Positions 34,092-43,349 are shown, counted from the stretch's first letter. The stretch: DNA of 64,000 nucleotides from Microbispora sp. NBC_01189 (GCF_036010665.1 NZ_CP108581.1:960001-1024000); one strand, 5' to 3'. The notes: generated from the sequence alone by a model not told the origin. Numbers and translations: made by a program.

Positions 34092-34658
34092 ATGATCGAC
34101 ATCCGGGACGCGTACCGAAGGGCGCTCGACGGCTTCGGCGACCGCCTCCATCTCGTCCGCCCCGGACAGTGGGACCTGCCGACGCCCTGCGTCGACTGGG
34201 ACGTCCGGGGGCTGGTGAACCACCTGGTGGCCGAGAACCTGTGGGCTCCCGAGCTGCTGTCGGGCCGTACGGTCGCCGAGGTGGGCGACGCGTTCGAGGG
34301 CGACGTGCTCGGCGACGACCCGGTGAAGGCGTTCGAGGCGTCCGCGCAGGGCGCCGTCCAGGCGGTGTACGCCGAGGGCGCCCTCACGAGCGTGGCTCAT
34401 CTGTCCTTCGGCGACGTGCCGGGCGAGGAGTACATCACCGAACTGTTCGCGGACGCGCTGATCCACACCTGGGACCTCGCGCGCGCCGTAGGCGGGCCGG
34501 AACGGCTCGATCCCGACCTGATCGCGTCCTGCGCCGAATGGTTCGCCAAGGCGTGGGACGGCTACCGCGAGGCGGGGGTGATCGGGGACGAGCGGGATCT
34601 CCCGGCCGGGGCCGACGAGCAGGCCCGGCTGCTCGCCGCGTGGGGCAGAAACCCGTAA
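34092..34658 (+). CDS. TIGR03086/DinB-type metal-binding protein
   Basis: The 188-residue product belongs to the mycothiol-dependent maleylpyruvate isomerase-like four-helix family: LPTPCVDWDVRGLVNHLVAE holds the first conserved His, and LFADALIHTWDLARAVG the later His and Asp of the metal site. ATG 34092 has GAGGAGGGG upstream. Function unknown; thiol-dependent chemistry is common in the family. Confidence 0.8.
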   Translation: MIDIRDAYRRALDGFGDRLHLVRPGQWDLPTPCVDWDVRGLVNHLVAENLWAPELLSGRTVAEVGDAFEGDVLGDDPVKAFEASAQGAVQAVYAEGALTSVAHLSFGDVPGEEYITELFADALIHTWDLARAVGGPERLDPDLIASCAEWFAKAWDGYREAGVIGDERDLPAGADEQARLLAAWGRNP

Positions 34659-34688
34659 GGCGAACGCTGGGACGGCCCCGGAACCGGG

Positions 34689-34766
34689 TTACCGGCCCGT
34701 GGGGCGCTTGCCGTGGTTGGCCTTCTTCTTCCTGCGGGCCTTCGACTTGCGTGCGCGTCTGCCCAT
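34689..34766 (-). CDS. 50S ribosomal protein bL37
   Basis: A 25-residue, very basic product (MGRRARKSKARRKKK then ANHGKRPTGR). The ANHGKRP ending matches what I recall of bL37, the tiny 50S protein found in mycobacterial ribosome structures. ATG 34766, with an A/G-rich stretch upstream. It stands alone between convergent and divergent neighbours. Easily missed by annotation because of its size. Confidence 0.72.
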   Translation of the reverse strand: MGRRARKSKARRKKKANHGKRPTGR

Positions 34767-34905
34767 CGCGGCCGCCTTCCCTGGAGTACGGCTTTCGCCC
34801 ACTGTCCTCCCACGGCCGGGCGGCGGCAAGTACCCGCACCCCAACTCAACACTCCTGAACGTGTGCCTGGCATGATTTGGTGGAATCTGTTGACGGGAGT
34901 GGTGG

Positions 34906-35712
34906 ATGCTGGCCCAGCAGCGGCAGCAGGCGATCCTGGAGAGGGTGCGCAGGTCAGGCGGGGTGCGGGTGGCGCAACTCGTGCGTGAACTCGGGGTGTC
35001 GGACATGACGATCCGCCGCGACCTGGAGGTCCTGGCGGAGCGCGGCCTGATCGTCAAGGTGCACGGCGGCGCCACCGCCACCGGCGCCGGCTCCACCGAG
35101 GAGCCGGGCTTCGCGGCCAAGTCGATGCGGCAGCAGGCCGAGAAGGAGGCCGTCGCCCGCCGCGCGGCCCCGCTCGTGCCGCCGGGAAGCTCCGTCGCGC
35201 TCTCGGCCGGCACGACGACCTGGACGCTGGCCCACCACCTGGTGGACGTGCCCGAGCTGACCGTGATCACCAACTCCGTCCAGGTGGCCGACGTCTTCCA
35301 CCGGGCGGGACGCCCCGACCAGACCGTGGTGCTCGTGGGTGGCGTGCGGACGCCGTCCGACGCGCTGGTGGGCCCGGTCGCGGTCGCGGCCGTCCGCTCC
35401 CTGAACGTCGACACCCTCATGCTCGGCGTGCACGGCATGAGCGTCCGGGCCGGTTTCACCACTCCCAACCTGCTGGAGGCGGAGACCGACCGTGCCCTGG
35501 TCGCGGCCGCCCAGCGGCTCGTCGTCCTGGCCGACCACACCAAGTGGGGGACGATCGGCATCAGCACGATCGCGGCGCTCGGCGAGGCCGACGTGGTCGT
35601 GAGCGACGTGGGCCTGCCCGAGGAGGCCCGCACCGTGCTGTCGGAGCAGGCCGGCGAGCTTCTCCTCGCCGATCCCTCCGGCGAGGCGCCCCTGGAGACC
35701 GCCTCCCTGTGA
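34906..35712 (+). CDS. DeoR-family transcriptional regulator
   Basis: The 268-residue product has the DeoR N-terminal winged helix (QQRQQAILERVRRSGGVRVA and VSDMTIRRDLEVLAERGL, ending KVHGGA) and the C-terminal sugar-phosphate sensor domain (VALSAGTTTWTLAHHL; LVVLADHTKWG). DeoR regulators usually repress a neighbouring sugar pathway, and galT follows by 92 bp, so control of galactose use is likely. Confidence 0.9.
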   Translation: MLAQQRQQAILERVRRSGGVRVAQLVRELGVSDMTIRRDLEVLAERGLIVKVHGGATATGAGSTEEPGFAAKSMRQQAEKEAVARRAAPLVPPGSSVALSAGTTTWTLAHHLVDVPELTVITNSVQVADVFHRAGRPDQTVVLVGGVRTPSDALVGPVAVAAVRSLNVDTLMLGVHGMSVRAGFTTPNLLEAETDRALVAAAQRLVVLADHTKWGTIGISTIAALGEADVVVSDVGLPEEARTVLSEQAGELLLADPSGEAPLETASL

Positions 35713-35804
35713 CACTCCCGACGACACCGCCGGACACCGCCGTGACGCCGCCGTGACGCCGCCGTGACCCCGCGAAAGAGCACCGTGAAGCTGGAGATCG
35801 CACC

Positions 35805-36863
35805 GTGAAGCGCACCATCGCCCATCTGGCCGACGGCCGGGAGCTGATCTATTTCGACCGCCGCGACGACGCCGCCCACGGCGCCGCCGACCCCCGGGAT
35901 CTGCCCGCGCGCCCTCTCGCGTCCGAATTGCGGTACGACCCGCTCATGGACGAGTGGGTGGCCGTCGCCCGGCACCGCCAGACCCGCACCCATCTGCCGT
36001 CCGCCCGGGAGTGCCCGCTCTGTCCCGGGCATCCCGGCTCGGAGATCCCCTCGCCGTACGAGGTGGCGGTGTTCGAGAACCGCTTCCCCTCGTTCAGCTT
36101 CAACACCGGCGCTCACGAGCAGGTGGGCGGGCTGAGCGAGGTGCGGCCGGGGATCGGGCGCTGCGAGGTCGTCTGCTTCACCTCCGACCACGACGCCTCC
36201 TTCAGCTCGCTCGGCGACGAGCAGGCCGCGCTGGTCGTCGCGGCGTGGGCCGACCGCACGGCCGAGCTGTCCGCGCTGCCCGGCGTGGAGCAGGTCTTCT
36301 GCTTCGAGAACCGCGGCGCCGAGATCGGCATCACGCTGCCGCACCCGCACGGGCAGATCTACGCCTATCCGTACGTCACGCCGCGGACCCGGCAGATGCT
36401 GGACACCGCCGCCCGCCACCGCGGCGGCAACCTGTTCGCGGACGTCCTCGCGGCCGAGCGGAGCGGCCCCCGCGTGGTCGCCGCCAACGAGCACTGGACG
36501 GCCTTCGTCCCGGCCGCCGCCCGGTATCCGTTCGAGGTGCACCTCTATCCGCACCGCCGGGTGCCGGACATCCCGGCGTTGTCGCAGGAGGAGCGGGCCG
36601 CCTTCGCGCCGCTGTACATCGACGTGCTGCGCCGCCTCGACGGGCTGTTCGGCGTCGTCATGCCGTACGTCGCGGCCTGGCACCAGGCGCCGGTCACCTA
36701 CCGGCGGGATCTGGCACACCTACACCTCCAGCTCTTCACGATCCGGCGGGCGGCGGACAAGCTGAAGTATCTCGCCGGATCGGAGTCGGCGATGGGGGCC
36801 TTCGTCAACGACGTGCTCCCGGAGGAGGCCGCTCACATGTTGCGCGAAGCTATAACGGAATGA
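35805..36863 (+). CDS. galT: Galactose-1-phosphate uridylyltransferase
   Basis: Leloir-pathway enzyme exchanging UMP between UDP-glucose and galactose-1-phosphate. The 352-residue product has the catalytic HPHGQ motif in ITLPHPHGQIYAYPYV, the zinc-type CPLCPG near residue 70, FENRFPSFSF and the second HIT-like half ending in HLHLQLFTIRR. GTG start 35805. It follows a DeoR regulator. No galK or galE is present in the window. Confidence 0.93.
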   Translation: MKRTIAHLADGRELIYFDRRDDAAHGAADPRDLPARPLASELRYDPLMDEWVAVARHRQTRTHLPSARECPLCPGHPGSEIPSPYEVAVFENRFPSFSFNTGAHEQVGGLSEVRPGIGRCEVVCFTSDHDASFSSLGDEQAALVVAAWADRTAELSALPGVEQVFCFENRGAEIGITLPHPHGQIYAYPYVTPRTRQMLDTAARHRGGNLFADVLAAERSGPRVVAANEHWTAFVPAAARYPFEVHLYPHRRVPDIPALSQEERAAFAPLYIDVLRRLDGLFGVVMPYVAAWHQAPVTYRRDLAHLHLQLFTIRRAADKLKYLAGSESAMGAFVNDVLPEEAAHMLREAITE

Positions 36864-36962
36864 TCTCCGTACGGTTGCGACTTGGGGTGGCAGTCACCAT
36901 TTCTTTACCACTAGTATCCCTGTCACCACCGGTCACATGGAGAGGAGTGGGCTCTGCCCCGC

Positions 36963-37895
36963 GTGTTCCCCCTGGCCGCCGGCGTGCTCACCGCCGCGGC
37001 CCTCGTCCTCGGCACGGCCGCCGGGGGCGCCGCCACCCCCAAGCCGACGGAGAAGCAGCTCAAGAAGCAGCTCGCCGGCCTGCAGAAGAAGGTCGACCGG
37101 CTCATCGCCGACTACAACGCCAAGCGGGTCGCGCTCGCCAAGGCGCGGGACGACGAGGCGGCGGCGCGCGCCCGCGTGAGCAGGGCGGAGGCCGACTACA
37201 CGGCGACCCTCGACGAGGTCCGGGAGTTCATCGGGCTGCGCTACCAGACCGACAGCGTGCGCGTCCTGCCCAACCTGACCGTCTCCGCGGTGGCCTACCA
37301 GCTCAAGGAGGAACAGGCCGCGAGACTCGCGCGCGTCGACGAGGTCCGCGCCGAGCGGCAGAAGGCCGCCGCGGCGGCGAAGGTGCTCACCGCGTCGCTG
37401 AAGTCGCAGGCCGCGGACGTCGCCGACCGGCGCCGGGAGGCCGAGAAGCTCATCGACGACATCAAGGACAAGATCGACCGCCTGGTCCCGATCGCCCCAG
37501 GCCGGAGGGCGGGCGGCTCGTGGACGCCCGAGCTGCCGGCCGGAGCCGACAACATCACGCCCCGGATGCGACTCATGCGGTCCGAGGTGGAGAGCCACTT
37601 CGACCTGGGCTTCCCGGTCGGCTGTTACCGGGCCGAGAACAGCGGCGAGCACCCCCTCGGCCGCGCCTGCGACTTCATGATGAGCTCGGGCGGCTCCATG
37701 CCCTCGGCGCAGATGAAGGCGCTCGGCGACAGCCTGGCCGCCTGGGCCATCAAGAACGGCCCGAAGCTCGGCGTGATGTACGTGATCTGGCAGCAGCGCA
37801 TCTACAACCTCGGTCATCCGGGCTGGCGCCCGATGTCCGACCGCGGCGGCGTCACCGCCAACCACTACGACCACGTCCACATCTCGATGTACTGA
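36963..37895 (+). CDS. Secreted coiled-coil protein with M15-like C-terminal domain
   Basis: The 310-residue product has a signal-like start (FPLAAGVLTAAALVLGTAAG), a long coiled coil (about residues 30-175) and a C-terminal domain with GEHPLGRACDF and NHYDHVHIS, matching the His, Asp and His zinc ligands of M15 peptidase-like folds. Exported cell-wall amidase or carboxypeptidase activity is possible. The GTG at 36963 is the annotated start, although GAGAGGAG lies 16 bases away, which is unusually far. Confidence 0.75.
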   Translation: MFPLAAGVLTAAALVLGTAAGGAATPKPTEKQLKKQLAGLQKKVDRLIADYNAKRVALAKARDDEAAARARVSRAEADYTATLDEVREFIGLRYQTDSVRVLPNLTVSAVAYQLKEEQAARLARVDEVRAERQKAAAAAKVLTASLKSQAADVADRRREAEKLIDDIKDKIDRLVPIAPGRRAGGSWTPELPAGADNITPRMRLMRSEVESHFDLGFPVGCYRAENSGEHPLGRACDFMMSSGGSMPSAQMKALGDSLAAWAIKNGPKLGVMYVIWQQRIYNLGHPGWRPMSDRGGVTANHYDHVHISMY

Positions 37896-37901
37896 GGGCA
37901 G

Positions 37902-37936
37902 GGCCGGCCGCCTCGCCGAGGGCGGCGGCCGGCCCG
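37902..37936. terminator. Hairpin between convergent genes
   Basis: GGGCCGGCCGCC pairs with GGCGGCCGGCCC around an 11-base loop, seven bases past one stop and eight bases before the other. Serves both genes. Confidence 0.75.
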
Positions 37937-37943
37937 TTCCGCG

Positions 37944-38372
37944 TCAGGCCGGGATCTGCTTCTCGTTCCAGGTGTAGTAGATGTAGGTGCTGCCGGGCCC
38001 CGTAATAGAGCCGCGGACCTGCCACCAGGTGTTGACGCCGGGCGAGAAGCGGAAGACCTTGTCGCCGGGCCGGTTGTCCACGAACACGTTCGTGGACCCG
38101 TCGGGGGAGTGCATCTGGACCTCGATCGTGAACGTCTCAGTGTCCGGGATGTCGAGGCAGACCTCGTGGATGTACGCCGACGGACTGGGGAAGTTGTAGT
38201 TACGACCGTCCACCGACCCCCGCTCGAAGTTGGTGGGGATGTAGCTGGTCATGACGTAGGTGTACCCGCCCGTGGAGCAGTCGACCGTGGAGGCGGCCGC
38301 GGGACCGGCGCCGGTGAGCGTGGCGCCGAGGACGCCGGTGGTGACGGCGAGAACGGAGATGGTGCGTTTCAT
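37944..38372 (-). CDS. Secreted hypothetical protein (142 aa)
   Basis: Starts MKRTISVLAVTTGVLGATLT with a signal peptide ending near AAAS. The mature part has two Cys (VDCSTGG and HEVCLDIPD) that could pair, and beta-rich, aromatic sequence (NTWWQVRGSITGPG). ATG 38372 has AGGAGAGG upstream. No known family recognised. Confidence 0.65.
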   Translation of the reverse strand: MKRTISVLAVTTGVLGATLTGAGPAAASTVDCSTGGYTYVMTSYIPTNFERGSVDGRNYNFPSPSAYIHEVCLDIPDTETFTIEVQMHSPDGSTNVFVDNRPGDKVFRFSPGVNTWWQVRGSITGPGSTYIYYTWNEKQIPA

Positions 38373-38598
38373 GCCTCTCCTCATCCGTGCGGTGCATCTC
38401 CAACCCAAGTAGTTGAAGGCTGAACCGATTCTCACCCGGTTGCCATATCCGGACAAGCTCGGGCAAAAATGTGTCTACTTTCGAGTCAGGCGCTCACTTT
38501 CCGCCATTCATCGAAGAACCCGGCCCACGTGCTCGGCCAGGGCGGCAAGGGCGGCAAACTCGGTGGCTGCCCGCCGGGGAGCGGGGCAGGATGTCGGG

Positions 38599-39108
38599 AT
38601 GACCGACACACGTACCGATCCCCCGACCGCCGCGGGCGAGCGCGAGACGCTGCGCGCCTTCCTCGACTATCACCGCCAGACGCTGGCCCTGAAATGCGAG
38701 GGCCTGACCGAGGAGCGGCTACGGCTGCGCTCCACCCCGCCGTCGTCCATGTCGCTGCTCGGCCTCGTACGGCACATGGCCGACGTCGAGCGGAGCTGGT
38801 TCCGGCGGCGGCTCGCCGGCGAGGACCTCGGGAGCATCTACTACAGCGACGACGATCCGGACGGCGACTTCGACAACGTGGACACGGCGTCCGCCGAGGA
38901 GGCCTTCGCCACCTGGCGTGCGGAGATCGAGCACGCGCGGGCGGCCGAGGCGGCCTGCGCGGATCTGGACGCGATGACGAAGACGGCCCGCCAGGGCGAC
39001 CACTACTCGCTCCGCTGGATCATGGTCCACATGATCGAGGAGTACGCGCGGCACAACGGCCACGCGGACCTGATGCGCGAGCGCATCGACGGGGCGACGG
39101 GCGAGTAG
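38599..39108 (+). CDS. DinB-family protein (DUF664)
   Basis: The 169-residue product has the DinB-like four-helix pattern with likely metal-binding histidines in LLGLVRHMADVERSWF and VHMIEEYARHNGHADLMRE. Family members are thiol- or metal-dependent transferases of mostly unknown substrate. ATG 38599 chosen because the earlier open frame is unconserved. Confidence 0.82.
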   Translation: MTDTRTDPPTAAGERETLRAFLDYHRQTLALKCEGLTEERLRLRSTPPSSMSLLGLVRHMADVERSWFRRRLAGEDLGSIYYSDDDPDGDFDNVDTASAEEAFATWRAEIEHARAAEAACADLDAMTKTARQGDHYSLRWIMVHMIEEYARHNGHADLMRERIDGATGE

Positions 39109-39118
39109 GGACCCGCAC

Positions 39119-39144
39119 GCCGGGCCGGGTCCGCCCGGCCCGGC
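39119..39144. terminator. Bidirectional terminator
   Basis: GCCGGGCCGGG pairs perfectly with CCCGGCCCGGC around TCCG, between the convergent DinB-like and M50 genes. Confidence 0.75.
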
Positions 39145-39163
39145 CCAGTCAGTTCAGCCCCGT

Positions 39164-40468
39164 TCAGCCCGAGATGCGGACGGGGTTCACCAGGTCGGCG
39201 TAGATGAGAAGGCCGCCCATGACGACCAGCAGGGCCGCCATGACGTACGTCAGCGGGAGCGCCTTGGCGACGTCCACGTGGCCCGGCATGGGCCGGCGGC
39301 GCACCCGGGCGAAGGCCCGCTTGACGCCCTCCCACAGGCCGCCGGCGATGTGGCCGCCGTCCAGCGGCAGCAGCGGGACGAGGTTGAACATGCCGACCGC
39401 GAGGTTCAGCGCGGCCAGCAGGCTGATGAACACCTCGATCTTGTCGTCGATGGGGATGTCCGACGCGGCGATCTCGCCGCCGATGCGGCCGGCGCCGACG
39501 ATGCCGATCGGCCCGTTCGGGTCGCGCTTCTCCCCCGAGAACGCGGCGTTCCACACGCCGACCATCTTCTTGGGGATGTTGACCATCGCGGCGGCGGTCC
39601 GCTCGGTCAGGTCCCACATCTGACCGATGACGTAGCCGGGGCCCTGCTTCTCCACGACGATCGTCGGGCTGACGCCGAGGAAGCCGACGTTCCTGTCCAC
39701 CTTGCCTGGGTCGGTCTGCGAGGGCATGTCCTGCGCGATCAGGTCGACGTCCAGCGTCGTGCTCCGGCCGTCGCGCTCGATGCCGAGCGTCGTCGCCCCG
39801 GCGCCGTGCGACCGGATCCGCCGGGTCGCCGCCTCCCAGCTGGCGACCGGCGTGCCGCCGACGGCGACGATCCGGTCCCCCGGCCGCAGTCCCGCCTCCG
39901 CGGCGGGCGTCAGCGGGTCTCCGGGCCTGCAGTCCCGGTGCGCGGCCTCGGCCGCCGGGATCGCGCACTTGGACACCGAGGAGACGACCGGCTTCGTCGT
40001 CCGCACGCCGAAGCCCATCATCACGACCGCGAACAGCACGAACGCCAGCACGAAGTTCATCGCGGGGCCGCCGGTCATGATGATGACCTTCTGCCACCAG
40101 GGCTTGCGGAAGAAGACGCGGTTCTCGTCGCCCGGCCGGATCTCCTCCGAGGCGACCGCCCGGGCGTTCTCGATGAGGCCCTGCCAGGGGCCCGTCGAGA
40201 CGCTGCGCAGCTTGCCGGGGTCGTCTGAGGGGCGCGGCGGGAGCATGCCGACCATGCGGATGTAGCCGCCCAGCGGGATCCACTTCACGCCGTACTCGGT
40301 CTCGCCGCGCCGGCGCGACCAGAGCGTCGGCCCGAACCCGACCATGTACTGCGTCACGCGGACGCCGAACAGCTTGGCCGGGACGAGGTGGCCGATCTCG
40401 TGCAGCGCGATGGAGACCAGCAGGCCGACGAAGACGATCAGGAAACCGGCCACGATGAGCCAGCTCAT
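39164..40468 (-). CDS. M50-family membrane metalloprotease, RseP/Rip1-like
   Basis: Intramembrane site-2 protease. The 434-residue product has HEIGH in the first transmembrane segment (about residue 22), a PDZ domain (AEAGLRPGDRIVAVGGTP), and the second zinc-ligand motif in PLLPLDGGHI. Site-2 proteases cut anti-sigma factors. ATG 40468 has GGAGG upstream. In many relatives this gene lies between dxr and ispG; neither is here, so it may be a paralogue or the locus is rearranged. Divergent from a LuxR regulator. Confidence 0.9.
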   Translation of the reverse strand: MSWLIVAGFLIVFVGLLVSIALHEIGHLVPAKLFGVRVTQYMVGFGPTLWSRRRGETEYGVKWIPLGGYIRMVGMLPPRPSDDPGKLRSVSTGPWQGLIENARAVASEEIRPGDENRVFFRKPWWQKVIIMTGGPAMNFVLAFVLFAVVMMGFGVRTTKPVVSSVSKCAIPAAEAAHRDCRPGDPLTPAAEAGLRPGDRIVAVGGTPVASWEAATRRIRSHGAGATTLGIERDGRSTTLDVDLIAQDMPSQTDPGKVDRNVGFLGVSPTIVVEKQGPGYVIGQMWDLTERTAAAMVNIPKKMVGVWNAAFSGEKRDPNGPIGIVGAGRIGGEIAASDIPIDDKIEVFISLLAALNLAVGMFNLVPLLPLDGGHIAGGLWEGVKRAFARVRRRPMPGHVDVAKALPLTYVMAALLVVMGGLLIYADLVNPVRISG

Positions 40469-40659
40469 CAGCGCGTACCTCCGAGTCGGAGAAGATGCCG
40501 TGGCAGTCGTCGCACCCTCCGAGACTAGCCCACCGGAACAAGGGCGAGACCTTCTCCGGCGAACCGGCGCGTAGCTCATACATGGCCGAACCTGGACACT
40601 CCGTTGACAGTACGCAATTGGTCGATCACCCTTTGAGAGACCGTCCAGAGGGGAGCGTC

Positions 40660-41265
40660 TTGATCCGGATCCTGGTGGCCGAACACCTTCCGTTGGTGCG
40701 GCGAGGCCTGGTCGCCTCCCTCGAAGGGGAGAGCGACCTGACGGTGGTCGCGGACGTCGCGTCCGGTGAGGACATCGTGCCCGCCGCCCTCGACGTACGG
40801 CCCGACGCCGCCGTCATCGACGCGGACCTGCCGGGCGCGGACGGGGCGGGACTGGCCGCACGGCTCGTCGAGAAGGCGCCCAGATGCCGGGTGATGCTGC
40901 TGTCGGCCCAGCCGAATCCCGGCCACCTCAAGCGGGCCTTCGCGGCCGGGGCCCTCGGCTACCTGAGCATCGAGGTGGGCCCCGAGCAGCTCGCCGACGG
41001 CATACGGCGGATCACCGCCGGGCGCCGGGTCGTCGACTCCGAGCTCGCGGTCGCGGCCCTGGAGGCCGCCGAATGCCCCCTCACGCCCCGCGAGCACGAG
41101 GTGCTGCGTCTCGCCGCGGGCGGCGCGCGCTCGAAGGAGATCGCCGCCGAGCTGGGCCTGTCCGCCGGCACGGTGCGCAACCACCTGTCTCGCGTGCTGG
41201 TGAAGACCGGGGCGCGCAACCGGGTGGACGCCGTCCGCATCGCCACCGAATACGGCTGGTTGTAG
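40660..41265 (+). CDS. NarL/LuxR-family response regulator
   Basis: The 201-residue product has a receiver domain (IRILVAEHLPLVRRGLVASL; phospho-acceptor Asp in VIDADLPGADG; later Lys position replaced by LLSAQPN) and a C-terminal LuxR helix-turn-helix (LTPREHEVLRLAAGGARSKE then IAAELGLSAGTVRNHLS). I chose TTG 40660 with GGGGAG upstream, which starts right at the first strand; an ATG at 40582 would add 26 residues. No sensor kinase gene is adjacent. Confidence 0.85.
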   Translation: MIRILVAEHLPLVRRGLVASLEGESDLTVVADVASGEDIVPAALDVRPDAAVIDADLPGADGAGLAARLVEKAPRCRVMLLSAQPNPGHLKRAFAAGALGYLSIEVGPEQLADGIRRITAGRRVVDSELAVAALEAAECPLTPREHEVLRLAAGGARSKEIAAELGLSAGTVRNHLSRVLVKTGARNRVDAVRIATEYGWL

Positions 41266-41266
41266 G

Positions 41267-41284
41267 GACCCGCCCCGGCGGGTC
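41267..41284. terminator. Short hairpin between convergent genes
   Basis: GACCCGC pairs with GCGGGTC around CCCG, filling the entire gap between the LuxR stop and the phosphatase stop. Confidence 0.5.
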
Positions 41285-42397
41285 TCAGGGGCGCCAGATG
41301 AGGACGAGCGCGCAGTCGTCGTTGTGACCGGACGACATGGCCTGCACGAGCTGCCGCGCCTTGTCCCGGAAGCCCGAGGGCAGCAGCCGCTCGGCCTCCC
41401 CCAGCAGCCGGTCGAGCCCGGCGTCGATGTCCCGGCCGGGCTGCTCGATCAGCCCGTCGGTGTACAGCATGAGCGCGTCACCCTTGCGCAGCACGCCGCT
41501 GTCGGTCTCGCAGGCCAGGTCGGGCACGACTCCGAGCACGACCCCCTTGGCCGTGGACACCCGCCAGGTGCCCGACCCGGAGTCGAACCGGACCACCGGT
41601 GGGTGCCCGGCGGAGGTGATCGTGTACTCCCCCGTCGACAGGTCGAGCGTCAGGTGGACGGCCGTGACGAACCCCTCGTCGCCGATCTGGCGGTGGAGGT
41701 AGGAGTTGCAGGAGGCCAGGAAGTCGTCCACCGAGCCGAGCAGCCCGCCGAACGTGCCCGAGAGCATGAGCGCGCGGGTGCCGGCGTCGACGCCCTTGCC
41801 CGACACGTCGACGACGGCGAGCTGGACCCGGTCGCCCTCGCGCATGGAGACGACGAAGTCGCCGCCGAAGGACGAGCCTCCGGCCTGTTTGAGCACGACC
41901 TTGCCGCCCCAGTCCTTGGGCAGCGGCGGCAGCTCGCTCTGCCGCTTGAGCCGGTCGCGCAGCTCCAGCAGCATCGCGTCGCCGCGCAGGCCCTGCACGC
42001 CGAGCTTGCCCCGCGTCCGCGCCATCGTCCACGCGAGCGCGGCGGTGAAGCCCATCGTGATCAGCAGGCCCGGCCCGACGGCGAGCACTCCCCTGGTCGA
42101 TCCCATGTAGGCCAGGGACGCCGCGACCACGCACAGCAGGACGGCCAGGCTGCGCAGGCGGAGCTGGAGGCCGCCGATCAGCGTGACGAGGATCAGCAGC
42201 GACGGCGAGAACCAGTACGCGGAGACCTCCGCGTCGAGCACACCGATGATCGCGGTGACCGCGACGAGGGCGATCAGGAGGTATCGGTCCTTCGACCACA
42301 CTTTCCTGACAAAACGGACCAACGGCACCAGGAGCGGCACACGCGCCAGGATGGCGCGCAGCCGTGGAGAGATCAGCGGCGCCGGACGGGAAGTCAT
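41285..42397 (-). CDS. Membrane-anchored SpoIIE/PP2C phosphatase
   Basis: The 370-residue product has an N-terminal membrane region of several segments (YLLIALVAVTAIIGVLDAEV; LLILVTLIGGLQ; LAVLLCVVAASLAYMG; LLITMGFTAALAWTM) and a cytoplasmic PP2C-type domain with GGDFVVSM, LAVVDVSGKGVDAGTRAL, YTDGLIEQPGRD and the final HNDDCALVLI. It likely acts on an anti-anti-sigma factor. ATG 42397. Convergent with the LuxR gene. Confidence 0.87.
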   Translation of the reverse strand: MTSRPAPLISPRLRAILARVPLLVPLVRFVRKVWSKDRYLLIALVAVTAIIGVLDAEVSAYWFSPSLLILVTLIGGLQLRLRSLAVLLCVVAASLAYMGSTRGVLAVGPGLLITMGFTAALAWTMARTRGKLGVQGLRGDAMLLELRDRLKRQSELPPLPKDWGGKVVLKQAGGSSFGGDFVVSMREGDRVQLAVVDVSGKGVDAGTRALMLSGTFGGLLGSVDDFLASCNSYLHRQIGDEGFVTAVHLTLDLSTGEYTITSAGHPPVVRFDSGSGTWRVSTAKGVVLGVVPDLACETDSGVLRKGDALMLYTDGLIEQPGRDIDAGLDRLLGEAERLLPSGFRDKARQLVQAMSSGHNDDCALVLIWRP

Positions 42398-42603
42398 GAT
42401 GGCCTCGACTGTATCCGGACATCCCAGGTGGCGGCATCCGCTTGACCGACGCCCGGGTCGTGTCCCGTGATCTTCCCAGCCTACTCCGGCGGAAGATCCC
42501 GGGCCACACCCCGATCGCGGTTCCGGCCGCCCGGTGTGGATGTGCGGTGCGGATGTCCGGGCATCCGATCGCACGTTCACGACCCGGGGCGTACGCTCGC
42601 GGT

Positions 42604-42768
42604 ATGGCGCTGCAGAGTTTGCAGATCACCGCGACCACGGCCATGCGGGCCCGCGACGTGTCCCGGCCGAGCCGCGAGCAGCAGGAGACCGCCGAGCGGC
42701 GGCCGCTGCGCGACGAGACGGCGACCCGGCGGGACTCCCGCCGGGGTCGTGACCGGGACGACCGCTGA
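42604..42768 (+). CDS. Small hypothetical protein (54 aa)
   Basis: Begins MALQSLQITATTAMRARDVS, followed by an Arg/Glu/Asp-rich tail. No domain and no ribosome site, so it would be leaderless if real. The composition warrants caution. Confidence 0.35.
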   Translation: MALQSLQITATTAMRARDVSRPSREQQETAERRPLRDETATRRDSRRGRDRDDR

Positions 42769-42826
42769 CGCCACCCGCCGGGCGCTCACCGGCCGCCCGG
42801 CCGGTGTCCCGGGCCGGGCGGCTGAG

Positions 42827-42882
42827 GCCGAGGTGCCCAGGCCGAGGTGCCCAGGCCGAGGTGCCCAGGCCGAGCCGCTCAG
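42827..42882. repeat. Tandem 14-bp repeat
   Basis: Three perfect copies of GCCGAGGTGCCCAG (42827-42868) and a fourth with four changes, running into the last codons of rpiB. Confidence 0.9.
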
Positions 42883-43349
42883 GCGGGCAGCGGCGGCAGT
42901 TCGCCGGTCGTCTCGTACTCGGCGAGCTGGCGGATCCGCCGGGCGTGCCGCTCGGCGCCCGAGAACGCCGTGCCGAGGAAGACCTCGACGAACCGGGCCG
43001 CCTCCTCCGGCGTGTGCATCCGCGCGCCGATGCCGATGACGTTGGCGTCGTTGTGCTCGCGGGCGAGCCGGGCCGTGTCCTCGCTCCAGGCGAGCGCGGC
43101 GCGCACCCCGCGCACCTTGTTGGCGGCGATCTGCTCGCCGTTCCCCGAGCCGCCGATCACCACCCCGAGGCTGCCCTCGGCGGCGACCACGCCCTGCGCG
43201 GCGCGCAGCACGAACGGCGGGTAGTCGTCCTCCGCGTCGTAGACGTGGGGGCCGCAGTCCTCCACGTCGTGGCCCTGCTCCTTCAGCCAGGAGACCAGGT
43301 GGTTCTTGAGCTCGTAGCCGGCATGGTCGGCACCGATGTAGACACGCAC
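42879..43349 (-). CDS. rpiB: Ribose-5-phosphate isomerase B
   Basis: Interconverts ribose-5-phosphate and ribulose-5-phosphate in the pentose phosphate pathway. The 156-residue product has the RpiB signature residues IGADHAGYELK, the GGSGNGEQIAANK loop and the EHNDANVIGIGAR motif. The start is GTG 43349. The last codons overlap a tandem 14-bp repeat, so the C-terminus (ELPPLPA) may vary between strains. Confidence 0.93.
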   Translation of the reverse strand: MRVYIGADHAGYELKNHLVSWLKEQGHDVEDCGPHVYDAEDDYPPFVLRAAQGVVAAEGSLGVVIGGSGNGEQIAANKVRGVRAALAWSEDTARLAREHNDANVIGIGARMHTPEEAARFVEVFLGTAFSGAERHARRIRQLAEYETTGELPPLPA

